DNA of 64,000 nt from the NCBI RefSeq assembly GCF_002553505.1, contig NZ_PDCP01000004.1, positions 62,001-126,000 of the forward strand. Reading direction: 5' to 3'. The notes under the pieces are model-generated. The model ran no database searches, had not been told where the DNA came from, and saw only the letters and a program-made list of their open reading frames with translations. The stretch is from Mycolicibacterium agri. Lineage in GTDB: Bacteria; Actinomycetota; Actinomycetes; Mycobacteriales; Mycobacteriaceae. Of this stretch, positions 36,196-47,034 are shown in pieces. Position 1 is the stretch's first letter. Each line of letters starts with the position of its first letter. The position numbers and the translations under genes were made by a program.

Positions 36196-39100
36196 GTGCA
36201 CCTCAAGAGTCTGACGCTGAAGGGCTTCAAGTCCTTTGCTTCGCCGACGACTCTGCGCTTCGAGCCGGGCATCACCTGCGTGGTGGGGCCCAACGGCTCG
36301 GGCAAGTCGAACGTCGTCGACGCGCTCACCTGGGTGATGGGCGAGCAGGGGGCCAAGACGCTGCGCGGCGGCAAGATGGAAGACGTCATCTTCGCGGGCA
36401 CGTCGTCGCGCCCGCCGTTGGGCCGCGCCGAGGTCACCGTCACCATCGACAACTCCGACAACTCGTTGGCCATCGAATACTCCGAGGTCTCGATCACCCG
36501 GCGGATGTTCCGCGACGGCGGCAGCGAGTACGAGATCAACGGCAGCAGTTGCCGTTTGATGGATGTGCAGGAGCTGCTCAGCGACTCGGGCATCGGCCGC
36601 GAGATGCACGTCATCGTCGGGCAGGGCAAACTCTCCGAGATCCTCGAATCCCGCCCCGAGGACCGGCGGGCGTTCATCGAGGAGGCCGCCGGTGTGCTCA
36701 AGCACCGCAAGCGCAAGGAGAAGGCGGTCCGCAAGCTCGACGCGATGTCGGCCAACCTGGCCCGGCTGACCGACCTCACCACCGAACTGCGTCGACAGCT
36801 CAAGCCGCTGGGCAGGCAAGCCGAGATGGCGCGGCGCGCCCAGACCATCCAGGCCGACCTGCGAGACGCCCGCCTGCGGCTGGCCGCCGACGACCTCGTC
36901 ACGCGCAGAAGCGAATTCGAGAACACCAACCAGGCCGAGACCGCGCTGCGCCGCGAGCACGACGAGATCACCGCCCGGCTGGAGACCGCCACCGTCGAGC
37001 TGGACGCCCACGAGTCGGCCGTCGCCGGGCTCAGCGAGCGCGCCGAGGCCGCCCAGCAGAGCTGGTTTCGGCTGTCGGCGCTTGCCGAACGCGTCAGCGC
37101 CACGGTGCGGATCGCCAGCGAGCGCGCGCAGCATCTGGAAACCGAGCCGGAGACCTCCAGCGGCGCCGACCCCGACGCGCTTGAGGCCGAGGCCGAGCAG
37201 GTCGCCGCGCAGGAGCAGCAGCTGCTCGCCGAGCTGGAGGAGTCCCGCGAACGCCTGATGGCCGCGCGCGACGAGCTGGCCGAACGCGAACGGATCGCGG
37301 CCGAGGCCGAACGCGCACACCTGGCCGCAGTGCGCGCCGAGGCCGACCGCCGCGAGGGACTGGCCCGGCTGGCCGGCCAGGTCGACACCATGCGCACCCG
37401 CGTCGAGTCCATCGACGAGACCGTCGCCCGGCTGACGCAGAACATCGAGGAGGCCGGCACCCGCGCGCAGCAGGCCAGGGCCGAATTCGAGACGGTGCAG
37501 AGCCGCGTCGGTGAACTCGACGCAGGCGAGGTCAACCTCGACGAGCACCACGACCGGACCGTGACCGCGCTGCGGATCGCCGACGAACGTGTCGCCGAAT
37601 TGCAGGCCGCCGAGCGCAGCGCCGAGCGCCGTGTCGCATCGTTGCGCGCGCGCATCGACGCCCTCTCTGTCGGACTCGACCGCAAGGACGGCGCGGCGTG
37701 GCTGCAGAAAAACCATTCCGGCGCAGGCCTTCTCGGGTCGCTGGCCAACCTGGTCAAGGTGCGTCCCGGCTATGAGGTCGCCATCGCGGCGGTGCTGGGG
37801 GCGGCCGCCGACGCCGTCGCCGCCGAGAACTTCGGCGCGGCCCGCGCGGCGGTGCAGGCGCTGAAGGCGTCCGACGGCGGGCGCGCGGCGATCGTGCTGG
37901 GCGACTGGCCCGACACCCCGACGCCGTCCGGGCCGCCACCCGAGGGCGCACTGTGGGCCACCGATCTGGTCGACATGCCGTGGCGGCTGCGCGGCGCCTT
38001 GACCGCGATGCTGTCGGGTGTCGCGGTGGTGCGCGACTTGTCAGCGGCGCTCGATCTCGTCGCGCAGCGGCCGCAGCTGCGCGCCGTCACCGCCGACGGC
38101 GATCTCGTCGGCGCCGGCTGGGTCAATGGCGGATCGGACCGCAAGCCCAGCACCCTCGAGGTCACCTCCGAGGTGGAGAAGGCCCGCGCCGAGCTGGCCG
38201 AGGCCGAAAAGCAGGTCAGCGAGCTCAGCGCCGCGTTGTCCGGAGCGCTGGAGGAGCAGAGGTCCCGGCAGGACGCCGCCGAACAGGCGTTGGCCGCGCT
38301 CAACGAGTCCGACGCGGCGATCTCGGCGATCTACGAGCAGCTGGGCCGGCTCGGCCAGGAGGCCCGCACCGCCGACGAGGAGTGGCAGCGGCTCATCCGG
38401 CAGCGCGACGAGCTCGAGGCAGGCCGGGCCCGTACGGTCGAAGAGCTCGCCGAACTGGAGCAGCGGCTGCACAACGCCGAACAGGCCCCGCTGGTCGACT
38501 CGACACCGGCGGACCGGCAGGAGACGGTCGCGGCCGCCGAGGCCGCCCGAGCCGCCGAGGTGGAGGCCCGCCTGGCCGTGCGCACCGCCGAGGAGCGCGC
38601 GAATGCCCTTCGGGGGCGGGCGGATTCGCTGCGCCGAGCGGCGGCCGCCGAGCGTGAGGCCCGGGTGCGGGCGCAGCGTGCGCGGGAGGCCCGCGAACAC
38701 GCCGCGGCGGTCGCGGCCGCCGTCGCCGACTCCGGCCGCGAACTGGCCCGACGGCTCCACTCGGCGGTGGCCGTCGCGTCGCGCCGCCGCGATGCCTTGG
38801 CCAGCGAGCGCCACCACCGCATCGAGGCGCTGGCGAAAGTGCGCGACCAGGTGGCCGAATACAACAGCAAGATCGCGGGCATCACCGAGGCGCTGCACCG
38901 CGATGAGGTCGCCAAAGCGCAAGCGGCACTGCGGATCGAGCAGCTCGAACAACAGGTGCTCGACCAGTTCGGCATGTCGGCCGCCGACCTGATCGCCGAG
39001 TACGGGCCCGACGTGCCGCTGCCGCCCTCGGAGCTGGAGATGGCCGAGTACGAGCAGGCCCGCGAACGCGGTGAGCAGGTGACCGCGCCCGCGCCGATGC

Positions 39101-39777
39101 CGTTCGACCGGCCCACCCAGGAGCGCAGGGCGAAGAAGGCCGAGCGCGAACTCAACGAACTCGGTCGCGTGAACCCGTTGGCACTGGAGGAGTTCGCCGC
39201 GCTGGAGGAGCGCTACAACTTCCTGTCCACCCAGCTGGAAGACGTGAAGGCCGCACGCAAGGACCTGCTCGATGTCATCGCCGACGTCGACAACCGCATC
39301 CTGCAGGTGTTCACCGAAGCCTTCGTCGACGTGGAACGTGAGTTTGCGCAAGTGTTTTCGACGCTGTTCCCCGGCGGCGAGGGCAGGCTGCTGCTCACCG
39401 ATCCCAACGACATGCTGACCACCGGCATCGAGGTCGAGGCGCGGCCGCCTGGCAAGAAGATCAAGCGGCTCTCGCTGCTGTCCGGCGGGGAGAAGTCGCT
39501 GACGGCGGTGGCGATGCTGGTGGCGATCTTCCGTGCGCGCCCGTCGCCGTTCTACGTGATGGACGAGGTGGAAGCCGCGCTTGACGACGCCAACCTGCGG
39601 CGGCTGATCGCGCTGTTCGAGCAGTTGCGCGAGCGCTCGCAGCTCATCGTCATCACCCACCAGAAGCCGACGATGGAGGTCGCCGACGCGCTCTACGGCG
39701 TGACCATGCGCGACGACGGCATCACGACGGTGATCTCGCAGCGCATGCGCGGCCAGGAGCTGGTCACCGCCAGCTGA
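36196..39777 (+). CDS. smc: Chromosome segregation ATPase SMC
   Basis: 1193-residue SMC protein: amino-terminal ATPase lobe with Walker [15 protein letters not shown] (near 32-45), long coiled coil, hinge about 500-660 ([20 protein letters not shown]), second coiled coil, and carboxy-terminal lobe with signature [17 protein letters not shown] and Walker [14 protein letters not shown]. Works with ScpA/ScpB to compact and align sister chromosomes. GTG 36196 gives [14 protein letters not shown], the universal SMC opening; the 24-codon extension upstream overlaps acyP and is rejected. Repeat copy B follows the stop. Confidence 0.97.
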   Translation: MHLKSLTLKGFKSFASPTTLRFEPGITCVVGPNGSGKSNVVDALTWVMGEQGAKTLRGGKMEDVIFAGTSSRPPLGRAEVTVTIDNSDNSLAIEYSEVSITRRMFRDGGSEYEINGSSCRLMDVQELLSDSGIGREMHVIVGQGKLSEILESRPEDRRAFIEEAAGVLKHRKRKEKAVRKLDAMSANLARLTDLTTELRRQLKPLGRQAEMARRAQTIQADLRDARLRLAADDLVTRRSEFENTNQAETALRREHDEITARLETATVELDAHESAVAGLSERAEAAQQSWFRLSALAERVSATVRIASERAQHLETEPETSSGADPDALEAEAEQVAAQEQQLLAELEESRERLMAARDELAERERIAAEAERAHLAAVRAEADRREGLARLAGQVDTMRTRVESIDETVARLTQNIEEAGTRAQQARAEFETVQSRVGELDAGEVNLDEHHDRTVTALRIADERVAELQAAERSAERRVASLRARIDALSVGLDRKDGAAWLQKNHSGAGLLGSLANLVKVRPGYEVAIAAVLGAAADAVAAENFGAARAAVQALKASDGGRAAIVLGDWPDTPTPSGPPPEGALWATDLVDMPWRLRGALTAMLSGVAVVRDLSAALDLVAQRPQLRAVTADGDLVGAGWVNGGSDRKPSTLEVTSEVEKARAELAEAEKQVSELSAALSGALEEQRSRQDAAEQALAALNESDAAISAIYEQLGRLGQEARTADEEWQRLIRQRDELEAGRARTVEELAELEQRLHNAEQAPLVDSTPADRQETVAAAEAARAAEVEARLAVRTAEERANALRGRADSLRRAAAAEREARVRAQRAREAREHAAAVAAAVADSGRELARRLHSAVAVASRRRDALASERHHRIEALAKVRDQVAEYNSKIAGITEALHRDEVAKAQAALRIEQLEQQVLDQFGMSAADLIAEYGPDVPLPPSELEMAEYEQARERGEQVTAPAPMPFDRPTQERRAKKAERELNELGRVNPLALEEFAALEERYNFLSTQLEDVKAARKDLLDVIADVDNRILQVFTEAFVDVEREFAQVFSTLFPGGEGRLLLTDPNDMLTTGIEVEARPPGKKIKRLSLLSGGEKSLTAVAMLVAIFRARPSPFYVMDEVEAALDDANLRRLIALFEQLRERSQLIVITHQKPTMEVADALYGVTMRDDGITTVISQRMRGQELVTAS

Positions 39778-39805
39778 CGCGACGTTGACGCGGGCTGCGC
39801 CGGCC

Positions 39806-39872
39806 GCGCCGAGATCGACGAAATGGCGCCTTCTACTCGCACTTTTGCGCCCATTTGTCGGTTTGGGCGTAA
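39806..39872. repeat. 67-bp palindromic intergenic repeat, copy B
   Basis: Aligns without gaps to copy A (18144-18210). Right-hand hairpin TTTGCGCCCA/TGGGCGTAAA (39844-39853, 39864-39873) with one G-U pair. The outer arm GACGAAAT...(39817 on) can pair with the region around CCATTTGTC. Between convergent smc and the isomerase gene, it overlaps the last 13 codons of the isomerase. Confidence 0.85.
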
Positions 39873-40882
39873 AGGGGGAGGGTGCGCAGGGCGGCGAGGT
39901 TCTTGGCGCCGCAACCGTGCAGGCAGATCTGCAGCTCGGCGATGAAGTTCTGCAGCCAATCGAACACGGCCGCAGTCGATTCGATGGCGGGCTTGAGCAG
40001 CGGGCGGGCCACCGCCACCGCGTCGGCGCCCATCGCCAGCGCCTTGGCGGCGTCCATGCCGGTGCGGATGCCGCCGGAGGCGACCAGTTGCACGCCGGGC
40101 AGCGCCTTACGCACCTCCTGCAGCGCCTGCGCGGTCGGAATGCCCCACTCGGCCAGCGCCGGATACCGGATCTCGCCGTAGCGGACGTACTGCTCGACCC
40201 GCGCCCATGACGTGCCGCCTGCCCCGGCCACGTCGACCGCCGCGATCGGGCAGTCCACCAGTTCGGCGGCCGCGGCCGCGCCGATACCGTGGCCGACCTC
40301 CTTGAGCATCACCGGGTACCGGATCGACCGCGTGATGTCGCGCAGCCGCGCGGCCGAGCCGGAGAAATCGGTGTCGCCGCGATGCTGCATGGCCTCCTGC
40401 AGCGGATTGGTATGCACCGCAAGCGCATTGGCGCCCACCTTGTCGAGCGCCTCGATGAGCTCGGGCACCAGGTCGTCGGTCAGCTGCGCCAGCCCGATGT
40501 TGCCGATCAGCAGTGCGTCGGGCGCGACATCGCGAACCGCGAAGCTCGTCGAAGCCACATCGTCGCCCAGCATGATGCGCTGCGAGCCGAGCATCATGCC
40601 GAGCCCGAGCTTCTGCGCGGCGGCGGCAAGGTTGCGGTTGATCACACCGGAAAGCTCGGCACCGCCTGTCATCGCGCCGATCAACACCGGCGCCGCCAGC
40701 CGTACGCCGAGAAACTCGGCGCTGATGTCGATGGTGCCGAGGCTGGTCTGGGTCAGCGCGTTATAGGGCAGCCGGTAGCGCTCCAGGCCGGTGCTCACCG
40801 TCTGGTAATCCACGGCTTCGGTCAGGCACACGTCGATGTGCTTGGCCTTGCGGGACTCCATCCCATTAGTCGCAGGGGCCAT
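39833..40882 (-). CDS. fni: Isopentenyl-diphosphate delta-isomerase, type 2 (FMN-dependent)
   Basis: Flavin enzyme interconverting IPP and DMAPP for isoprenoid synthesis. 349 residues of TIM-barrel fold: [10 protein letters not shown] at the start, [10 protein letters not shown] (near 71-80), [31 protein letters not shown] and the FMN-phosphate loop [20 protein letters not shown] are all family motifs. The ATG at 40882 is taken; one seven codons later is possible. The final 13 residues ([13 protein letters not shown]) come from repeat copy B. It lies opposite to smc and ftsY, which I recall as neighbours in M. tuberculosis, so it is a lineage-specific insertion or loss. Confidence 0.92.
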   Translation of the reverse strand: MAPATNGMESRKAKHIDVCLTEAVDYQTVSTGLERYRLPYNALTQTSLGTIDISAEFLGVRLAAPVLIGAMTGGAELSGVINRNLAAAAQKLGLGMMLGSQRIMLGDDVASTSFAVRDVAPDALLIGNIGLAQLTDDLVPELIEALDKVGANALAVHTNPLQEAMQHRGDTDFSGSAARLRDITRSIRYPVMLKEVGHGIGAAAAAELVDCPIAAVDVAGAGGTSWARVEQYVRYGEIRYPALAEWGIPTAQALQEVRKALPGVQLVASGGIRTGMDAAKALAMGADAVAVARPLLKPAIESTAAVFDWLQNFIAELQICLHGCGAKNLAALRTLPLYAQTDKWAQKCE

Positions 40883-40913
40883 CAGCCTCTATTACCCACA
40901 TTGCGACAATGGC

Positions 40914-42470
40914 ATGGTGTCCGAGGGTCTGTGGATCGCAATTGCGGTCATCGCCGTTCTGGTCGTCGCTGCTGTCGTAGTGATCGGCCTCGTCCGATAC
41001 CGCCGTCGCAAGATCAGACTCGACGCGTCCACCAGCACAGACACTGCCACACAGATCGACCGATCTGGGGGATACACCGCATCTTCTGGCATCACATTCA
41101 GCAGATCGTCGACACCGACAGCCACCCCACCATCGGCACCGCCGCAGGCCCCACCGACACCGCCGCAGGCCCCACCATCGGCACCGCCGCAGGCCCCACC
41201 GAAAGCCCCACCGACACCGCTGCAGGCCCCGACGGCGCCGCCCGAGCGGCTCGACACCACCGGCCTGCCTGCCGTCGGTGACGACGCCACCATCCCGCGC
41301 GACGCCCCCAAACGCCCGATCGCCGACGTTCGTCTGCCCGAGCCGCCCGTCGTCGACACCGCGCCGGCGCCCGAGACAGCGCCGGAGAAAGCCCCAGAAG
41401 CGCCGGAGAAAGCGCCCGAGGTCGAGGCGGCGCCCCCGCAGGTCGAGGAGGCGCAGCCCGAGGCGCCCGCCGCAGCACCTGCCGAAGCGCCTATCGAGCC
41501 CCCTGCCGAGGCCCCGGCCGGGCCGCCTGCACCCGAACTCGATCACATTGCCCCGACGGAAGGCCGGCTGGAACGGCTGCGCGGCCGGCTGGCCAAGAGC
41601 CAGAACGCGCTCGGCAAGAGCATGCTGGGCCTACTCGGCGGCGGCGACCTCGACGAAGACTCCTGGGAAGCCGTCGAGGACACGCTGCTGATCGCCGACC
41701 TGGGCTCGGTCGTCACCGAGTCGGTGGTCGGCGCGCTTCGCGAGCGGCTGGCCAGCGGGCGGGTGCGCACCGAAGACGACGCCCGCGCAGTGCTGCGCGA
41801 CGTGCTGATCACCGAATTGCAGCCGCAGTTGGACCGCTCCGTGCGGGCGCTGCCGCATGATGACCACCCGTCGGTGCTGCTCGTGGTCGGCGTCAACGGC
41901 ACCGGCAAGACCACGACGGTCGGCAAGCTGGCCCGCGTGCTGGTGGCCGACGGGCGCCGCGTGGTGCTCGGGGCCGCCGACACGTTCCGCGCCGCGGCCG
42001 CCGATCAGCTGCAGGCCTGGGCGTCGCGGGTCGGCGCGGAGGTGGTCCGCGGCGCCGAGGGCGCCGATCCGGCGTCGGTGGCCTTCGACGCCGTCGACAA
42101 GGGCATCGCCAACGGCGCCGACGTCGTGCTCATCGACACTGCCGGGCGCCTGCACACCAAGACCGGCCTGATGGACGAACTGGGCAAGGTGAAGCGGGTC
42201 GTCAGCCGCCGCGCCGCCGTCGACGAAGTGCTGCTGGTGCTCGACGCGACGATCGGGCAGAACGGTCTGGCACAGGCGCGGGTGTTCGCTGACGTCGTCG
42301 ACATCACCGGGGTGGTGCTGACCAAACTCGACGGCACAGCTAAGGGCGGAATCGTCTTCCGCGTGCAACAGGAATTGGGTGTGCCGGTCAAACTTGTCGG
42401 GCTCGGCGAGGGTCCCGACGATCTCGCGCCGTTCGAACCCGCCGCGTTCGTCGACGCCCTGCTCGGGTAA
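40914..42470 (+). CDS. ftsY: Signal recognition particle receptor FtsY
   Basis: 518 residues. Unlike E. coli FtsY it opens with a true membrane helix (IAIAVIAVLVVAAVVVIGLV, about 7-26), then a 170-residue Pro/Ala/Glu-rich linker, then the NG domain: G1 GVNGTGKTTTVGKLA (near 323), DTFRAAAADQL, G3 DTAGR, G4 TKLDGTAKGG. Docks ribosome-SRP complexes to the translocon together with Ffh (47035). The ATG at 40914 has a GTG right after it. Only 31 bp separate it from the divergent isomerase start, so their promoters must overlap the genes. Confidence 0.95.
   Translation: MVSEGLWIAIAVIAVLVVAAVVVIGLVRYRRRKIRLDASTSTDTATQIDRSGGYTASSGITFSRSSTPTATPPSAPPQAPPTPPQAPPSAPPQAPPKAPPTPLQAPTAPPERLDTTGLPAVGDDATIPRDAPKRPIADVRLPEPPVVDTAPAPETAPEKAPEAPEKAPEVEAAPPQVEEAQPEAPAAAPAEAPIEPPAEAPAGPPAPELDHIAPTEGRLERLRGRLAKSQNALGKSMLGLLGGGDLDEDSWEAVEDTLLIADLGSVVTESVVGALRERLASGRVRTEDDARAVLRDVLITELQPQLDRSVRALPHDDHPSVLLVVGVNGTGKTTTVGKLARVLVADGRRVVLGAADTFRAAAADQLQAWASRVGAEVVRGAEGADPASVAFDAVDKGIANGADVVLIDTAGRLHTKTGLMDELGKVKRVVSRRAAVDEVLLVLDATIGQNGLAQARVFADVVDITGVVLTKLDGTAKGGIVFRVQQELGVPVKLVGLGEGPDDLAPFEPAAFVDALLG
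41125..41230 (+). repeat. Proline-coding repeats in the FtsY linker
   Basis: Imperfect 21-24-bp units containing CACCGCCGCAGGCCCCAC repeat four to five times, coding PPQAPP blocks. In frame, so copy number could vary without breaking the gene. Confidence 0.8.
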
Positions 42471-42528
42471 AACACCAAGAACCTCATAGTCTTTCACGAC
42501 CGCGTCATTTCCGCTCGTCGGCCGTGGC

Positions 42529-42609
42529 GAAACACGAGCGTAACGATCCGGGCGCGTCCGTTCACTTATCCGAAACGCAACAGAATCACCGGTGAAACCC
42601 GAGACGAAC
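42529..42609 (+). promoter_or_regulatory. Candidate GlnR boxes upstream of amt-glnB-glnD
   Basis: Two matches to the AC-n9-AC pattern of actinobacterial GlnR sites: GAAACACGAGCGTAAC (42529-42544) and GAAACCCGAGACGAAC (42594-42609). A near-match, GAAACGCAACAGAATC, lies at 42572-42587, exactly 22 bp (two helical turns) before the second. They lie 56-136 bp before the amt start. Confidence 0.6.
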
Positions 42610-42664
42610 AGTCTCTCTGGGAGGCCGATCCTGTCGGCACACTTCCCAAGGAGGTTTACACAAA

Positions 42665-44038
42665 GTGGTTCAAGCCTTACATGACGTGGCTCTAGCCTTG
42701 CCCGACGATGCGTTCGCACCGTTCGGGCCGGACGGCTTGAGTGCGGGCGACACCGCCTGGATTCTCACGGCCGCGGCGCTGGTGTTGTTCATGACGCCGG
42801 GCCTGGCGTTCTTCTACGGCGGATTATCGCGGCAGAAGTCGGTTCTCAACATGATGATGATGTCGTTCGGCTCGATCGGCGTCGTGAGCGTCATCTACGT
42901 GCTGTGGGGCTACTCGATGTCGTTCTCCTCCGCGCACACCGACGCCACTCCCGGGCTGTTCTTCGACAACCCCTTCTCGCTGTTCGGTGTCCACCAGTTG
43001 CTCGAAACCAAAGAGGTGGGCGACGACACGCTCTATGTGCTCGGCGGATTCGGCACGGTGCCTGCGATCGTCTGGGTGGGCTTTCAGCTGACGTTCGCCG
43101 TGATCACCGTGGCCCTGATCAGCGGTGCGGTCGCCGAGCGGATGAAGTTCGGCACGTGGCTGCTGTTCGGCGGCATCTGGGTGACTCTGGTCTACTTCCC
43201 GCTCTCCCACATGGTCTGGGGCAACGGCCTGCTTTCCGGTGCCGAGAACAGCATCGCCTCCTGGCTTTTCGGTTACGACGCCGACGCCGAAGCCGCGAAC
43301 GTGCCCCCGATCGACTTCGCGGGCGGCACCGTCGTGCACATCAACGCCGGTATGGCGGCACTGATTCTGGCGCTGTTGATCGGCAAGCGCACCGGGTTCG
43401 GCAAGGTGGCGTACCGGCCGCACAACATCCCGTTCGTGATGCTTGGCGCGGCGATCCTGTGGTTCGGGTGGTTCGGCTTCAACGTGGGCTCCGAGGGCGC
43501 GGCGGACATGCTCGCCGGTCAGGTGTGGGTCAACACCACCGCAGCCACCGCGGCCGCCATGCTGGCCTGGTTGCTGGTGGAACGCATCCGTGACGGCCAC
43601 GCCACCAGCGTCGGCGCCGCTTCGGGCATCGTCGCCGGCCTGGTCGCGATCACGCCCGCGTGCGGAAGCCTGACCCCGATCTGGTCCCTGGTGCTCGGCG
43701 CCGTCGCCGGTGTGTTGTCCGCGCTGGCGATCGGGCTGAAGTACAAATTCGGGTATGACGATTCCCTCGACGTCGTCGGTGTGCACCTTGTCGCGGGTCT
43801 GTGGGGCACAATCGGCATCGGCTTCTTCGCGACCGATACCGGCCTCTTCACCGGCGGCGGTATTGCGCAGTTGGTCGTGCAGGTGGTGATCGCTGTGGTC
43901 GCAGTGGTGTTCACTGGAATCATGACTGCGATCATCGCCTTCATCGTGAAGCCCCTTGGCTGGCGCGTGAGTGAAGAAGACGAGGACACCGGCATCGATG
44001 AAACCGAACATGCCGAAACGGCTTACGAACTCGTCTAA
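42665..44038 (+). CDS. amt: Ammonium transporter
   Basis: Trimeric inner-membrane ammonium channel, 457 residues with about 11 membrane helices. Characteristic segments are FFYGGLSRQKSVLNMMMM (near 38-55), AGGTVVHINAGMAAL (pore His, near 219-233), GWFGFNVGSE and DDSLDVVGVHLVAG (second pore His). The GTG at 42665 lies 10 bases after AAGGAGG (42648-42654). The long acidic carboxy tail (EEDEDTGIDETEH) is where PII docks in relatives. glnB follows 33 bp later and glnD thereafter: a nitrogen operon probably switched on by GlnR. Confidence 0.96.
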   Translation: MVQALHDVALALPDDAFAPFGPDGLSAGDTAWILTAAALVLFMTPGLAFFYGGLSRQKSVLNMMMMSFGSIGVVSVIYVLWGYSMSFSSAHTDATPGLFFDNPFSLFGVHQLLETKEVGDDTLYVLGGFGTVPAIVWVGFQLTFAVITVALISGAVAERMKFGTWLLFGGIWVTLVYFPLSHMVWGNGLLSGAENSIASWLFGYDADAEAANVPPIDFAGGTVVHINAGMAALILALLIGKRTGFGKVAYRPHNIPFVMLGAAILWFGWFGFNVGSEGAADMLAGQVWVNTTAATAAAMLAWLLVERIRDGHATSVGAASGIVAGLVAITPACGSLTPIWSLVLGAVAGVLSALAIGLKYKFGYDDSLDVVGVHLVAGLWGTIGIGFFATDTGLFTGGGIAQLVVQVVIAVVAVVFTGIMTAIIAFIVKPLGWRVSEEDEDTGIDETEHAETAYELV

Positions 44039-44071
44039 TCGGCAAGAATTTCATCGGAAGGGGTCCACTAA

Positions 44072-44410
<339 letters not shown>

Positions 44411-44486
44411 CCCGCACGTCGTGAAGTCGCCTTCCGGCCAATTCACCGTTAGCGTTGAAAGGTAAAGGGCCGGGGGAGGACTCGAC

Positions 44487-46967
44487 ATGACCAAGCAGAA
44501 TCGTGATGGCGCCAGGGCCTCTTCATCGGGGGCCCTGGCGGCGTCGTCTCGGGCCGCGATCGATCTGCGCACGGCCTGCGAGAAGCTGCTGTCGGGATCA
44601 CACCATCTGGATGCCGCCGCGCTGCGCGACGCGCTGCTCGACCTGCACGACTTCTGGCTCGCGACGAAGGCCACCGAGATCGGCATCACCCCGACCAGCG
44701 GGTTCGCGATCGTCGCCACCGGCGGCATGGGGCGACGGGAGATGGTGCCCTACTCCGACCTCGACCTGATGCTGGTGCACGACAACCTGCCCAGTGACGT
44801 CGTCAGCGAGGTCGCCGAGAACCTGTGGTATCCGTTGTGGGACGCCAACATTCGGCTCGACCACAGCGTGCGTACCGTGCCTGAGGCGCTGCGGGTCGCC
44901 GCCGACGACATCTCGGCGGGTCTGGCGATGCTCGAGGTGCGCCACATCGCAGGCGACGCCGACCTGTCGAACCTGTTGATCGGCGGCGCGCGTCGGCAGT
45001 GGCGTACCGGAATCGCCTCTCGTTTCGACGAACTCGTCGAACACACCAAGCAGCGGTGGCAGCGCAGCGGCGAGATCGCCCACCGCGCAGAACCCGACCT
45101 CAAGACCGGCCGCGGCGGCCTGCGCGACGTGCAGCTGCTCAACGCGTTGGCGATCGCCCAACTCGCCGACGTCTATCCCAGCCGATCGCTGGCCTCACCG
45201 ACCGAGACGCTCGGCGAGGCGCATCTGGCGCTGCTCAATGTGCGCACCGAGTTGCACCGGATCTCCGGGCGCGGCCGCGACTTGGTGCTGGCCCAGCACG
45301 CCGACGAAATCGGTGCGGCGCTGCGCATCGGCGACCGGTTCGACCTGGCTCGCACGCTCTCCGACGCCGCCCGCACCATCAGCTTCTACGTCGACGCCGG
45401 GCTGCGAACTGCGGCTAATGCGCTGCCGCGCAGGGGATTCGCTGCTTTCAGGCGACCGGTGCGCCGACCGCTCGACGAGGGTGTCATCGAGTTCGGCGGA
45501 GAGGTCATCCTGGCCCGCGACGCGCGTCCGGAGCGCGATCCCGGATTGATCCTGCGGGTGGCCGCCGCGTCGGCCACCACCGGCCTGCCGATGGCGGCTT
45601 CGACCCTGGCCCGCCTCGGCGAGTCCGCCCCCGAACTGCGGACGCCGTGGCCCGCGCAGGCGCTCAAAGACTTGCTGGTGATGCTCGCCGCCGGGCCCAG
45701 CGCGGTGGTCACCATCGAAGCGCTGGACCGCACCGGTCTGTGGGGCAGGTTGTTCCCGGAATGGGGCGCGGTGCGCGATCTGCCGCCGCGCGACGTCGTA
45801 CACATCTGGACCGTCGACCGGCACTTGGCCGAAACCGTCTCGCGGGCAAGCTCATTGACCACTCGGGTGTCGCGGCCAGATCTGCTGCTGCTCGGGGCGC
45901 TGTGCCACGACATCGGCAAGGGCAGGGGCGGCGACCACAGTGAGATCGGCGCCGATCTGGCCGCCCAGATCGGTACTCGGCTGGGGTTGTGGCCCTCCGA
46001 CATCGACATGCTCGCCAAAGTCGTCCGCCACCACCTGCTGCTGCCGCACACCGCCACGCGGCGCGACCTGCAGGACCCGAAGACGATCGAGATGGTGGTC
46101 GAGACGCTGGACGGCGACACCGTGCTGCTGGAGTTGTTGCACGCGCTTGCCGAAGCCGACTCGCTGGCGACCGGGCCGGGTGTGTGGGGCGACTGGAAGG
46201 CGTCGCTGATCGGCGATCTCGTGCGACGGTGCCGGCTGGTGATGGCCGGCGAGGAGCTGCCGCACCCCGATCCCGTTGACCCGCGCTATCTTTCACTCGC
46301 GTCGGAAGACGTCGGGGTGCATGTCGAGCTGACGCCGGGGGACAGCCCGCACATCTACAACGTCACCATGATCGCGCCCGATCGCCGCGGGCTGTTGTCC
46401 AAGGCGGCCGGTGTGCTGGCGCTGAACTCGCTGCGCGTGCACTCCGCCTCCGTCAATGGGCATGCCGGGGCCGCGATCAACACCTTCGTCGTGTCACCGC
46501 ATTTCGGGTCACCGCCGGCCGCCGAGCTGTTGCGCCAACAGCTGATCCTGGCCCTCGACGGTGACCTCGACGTGATGTCGTCGCTCGACAAACGCGACAG
46601 GGACGCCGCTCAGCACGGCACGGCACGCGCGGGGGAGGTGCTGGCGGCAGTGCCGATCAACCCCGCGCCCGCGCCGCCGCGCATCCTGTGGTCCGACGGC
46701 GCCAAGCCGGGTGAGCTGGTGGTGCAGATCCGCTCCACCGACCGGTCCGGCCTGCTGGCGCGGCTGACCGCGGTGTTCGAACGCGACGGGGTGGACATCG
46801 CCTGGGCCAAGGTCACCACGCTCGGCTCGTCGGTCGTCGACCTCTTCGGCGTCACGGTTCCCACGAGCGACACGGCCGCCGGCGCGCTGCGCAACGAGCT
46901 CGAACGCGACCTGTACGCGGTGCTGCCCACCCCGCCGCCCGCCAAACCCGCCTCCGAAGCCAGCTAG
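44487..46967 (+). CDS. glnD: PII adenylyl/uridylyltransferase GlnD
   Basis: 826-residue bifunctional sensor that modifies and demodifies PII. Nucleotidyltransferase site [20 protein letters not shown] (near 77-96; two Asp metal ligands), linker helices, HD phosphohydrolase [19 protein letters not shown] (near 467-485), then two ACT domains (near 625-700 and 735-810) that sense glutamine. ATG 44487 is preceded by GGGGGAGG. In actinobacteria it adenylylates GlnK. Ends before a nested hairpin that precedes ffh. Confidence 0.95.
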   Translation: MTKQNRDGARASSSGALAASSRAAIDLRTACEKLLSGSHHLDAAALRDALLDLHDFWLATKATEIGITPTSGFAIVATGGMGRREMVPYSDLDLMLVHDNLPSDVVSEVAENLWYPLWDANIRLDHSVRTVPEALRVAADDISAGLAMLEVRHIAGDADLSNLLIGGARRQWRTGIASRFDELVEHTKQRWQRSGEIAHRAEPDLKTGRGGLRDVQLLNALAIAQLADVYPSRSLASPTETLGEAHLALLNVRTELHRISGRGRDLVLAQHADEIGAALRIGDRFDLARTLSDAARTISFYVDAGLRTAANALPRRGFAAFRRPVRRPLDEGVIEFGGEVILARDARPERDPGLILRVAAASATTGLPMAASTLARLGESAPELRTPWPAQALKDLLVMLAAGPSAVVTIEALDRTGLWGRLFPEWGAVRDLPPRDVVHIWTVDRHLAETVSRASSLTTRVSRPDLLLLGALCHDIGKGRGGDHSEIGADLAAQIGTRLGLWPSDIDMLAKVVRHHLLLPHTATRRDLQDPKTIEMVVETLDGDTVLLELLHALAEADSLATGPGVWGDWKASLIGDLVRRCRLVMAGEELPHPDPVDPRYLSLASEDVGVHVELTPGDSPHIYNVTMIAPDRRGLLSKAAGVLALNSLRVHSASVNGHAGAAINTFVVSPHFGSPPAAELLRQQLILALDGDLDVMSSLDKRDRDAAQHGTARAGEVLAAVPINPAPAPPRILWSDGAKPGELVVQIRSTDRSGLLARLTAVFERDGVDIAWAKVTTLGSSVVDLFGVTVPTSDTAAGALRNELERDLYAVLPTPPPAKPASEAS

Positions 46968-46976
46968 ATCCGTTTG

Positions 46977-47021
46977 GCGGCCCTCCTCAACGCGGCTCAC
47001 GCCGCTTGATCGTCGGGCCGC
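46977..47021 (+). terminator. Nested hairpin between glnD and ffh
   Basis: Outer arms GCGGCCC (46977-46983) and GGGCCGC (47015-47021) enclose an inner hairpin GCGGC-tcac-GCCGC (46992-47005). It starts 10 bp after the glnD stop and ends 13 bp before the ffh start, so it could end the nitrogen operon or structure the ffh leader. No T tract. Confidence 0.45.
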
Positions 47022-47034
47022 TAGGCTGGGCTGC

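Noticed and set aside
36058..37757. Long minus-strand frames opposite smc
   Set aside because: Low-complexity Ala/Ser/Arg translations with no family features, fully overlapped by a complete smc gene.
42601..42615. GAGAC-GAACA-GTCTC hairpin before amt
   Set aside because: Only five base pairs and partly overlapping the second GlnR-like site; likely chance.
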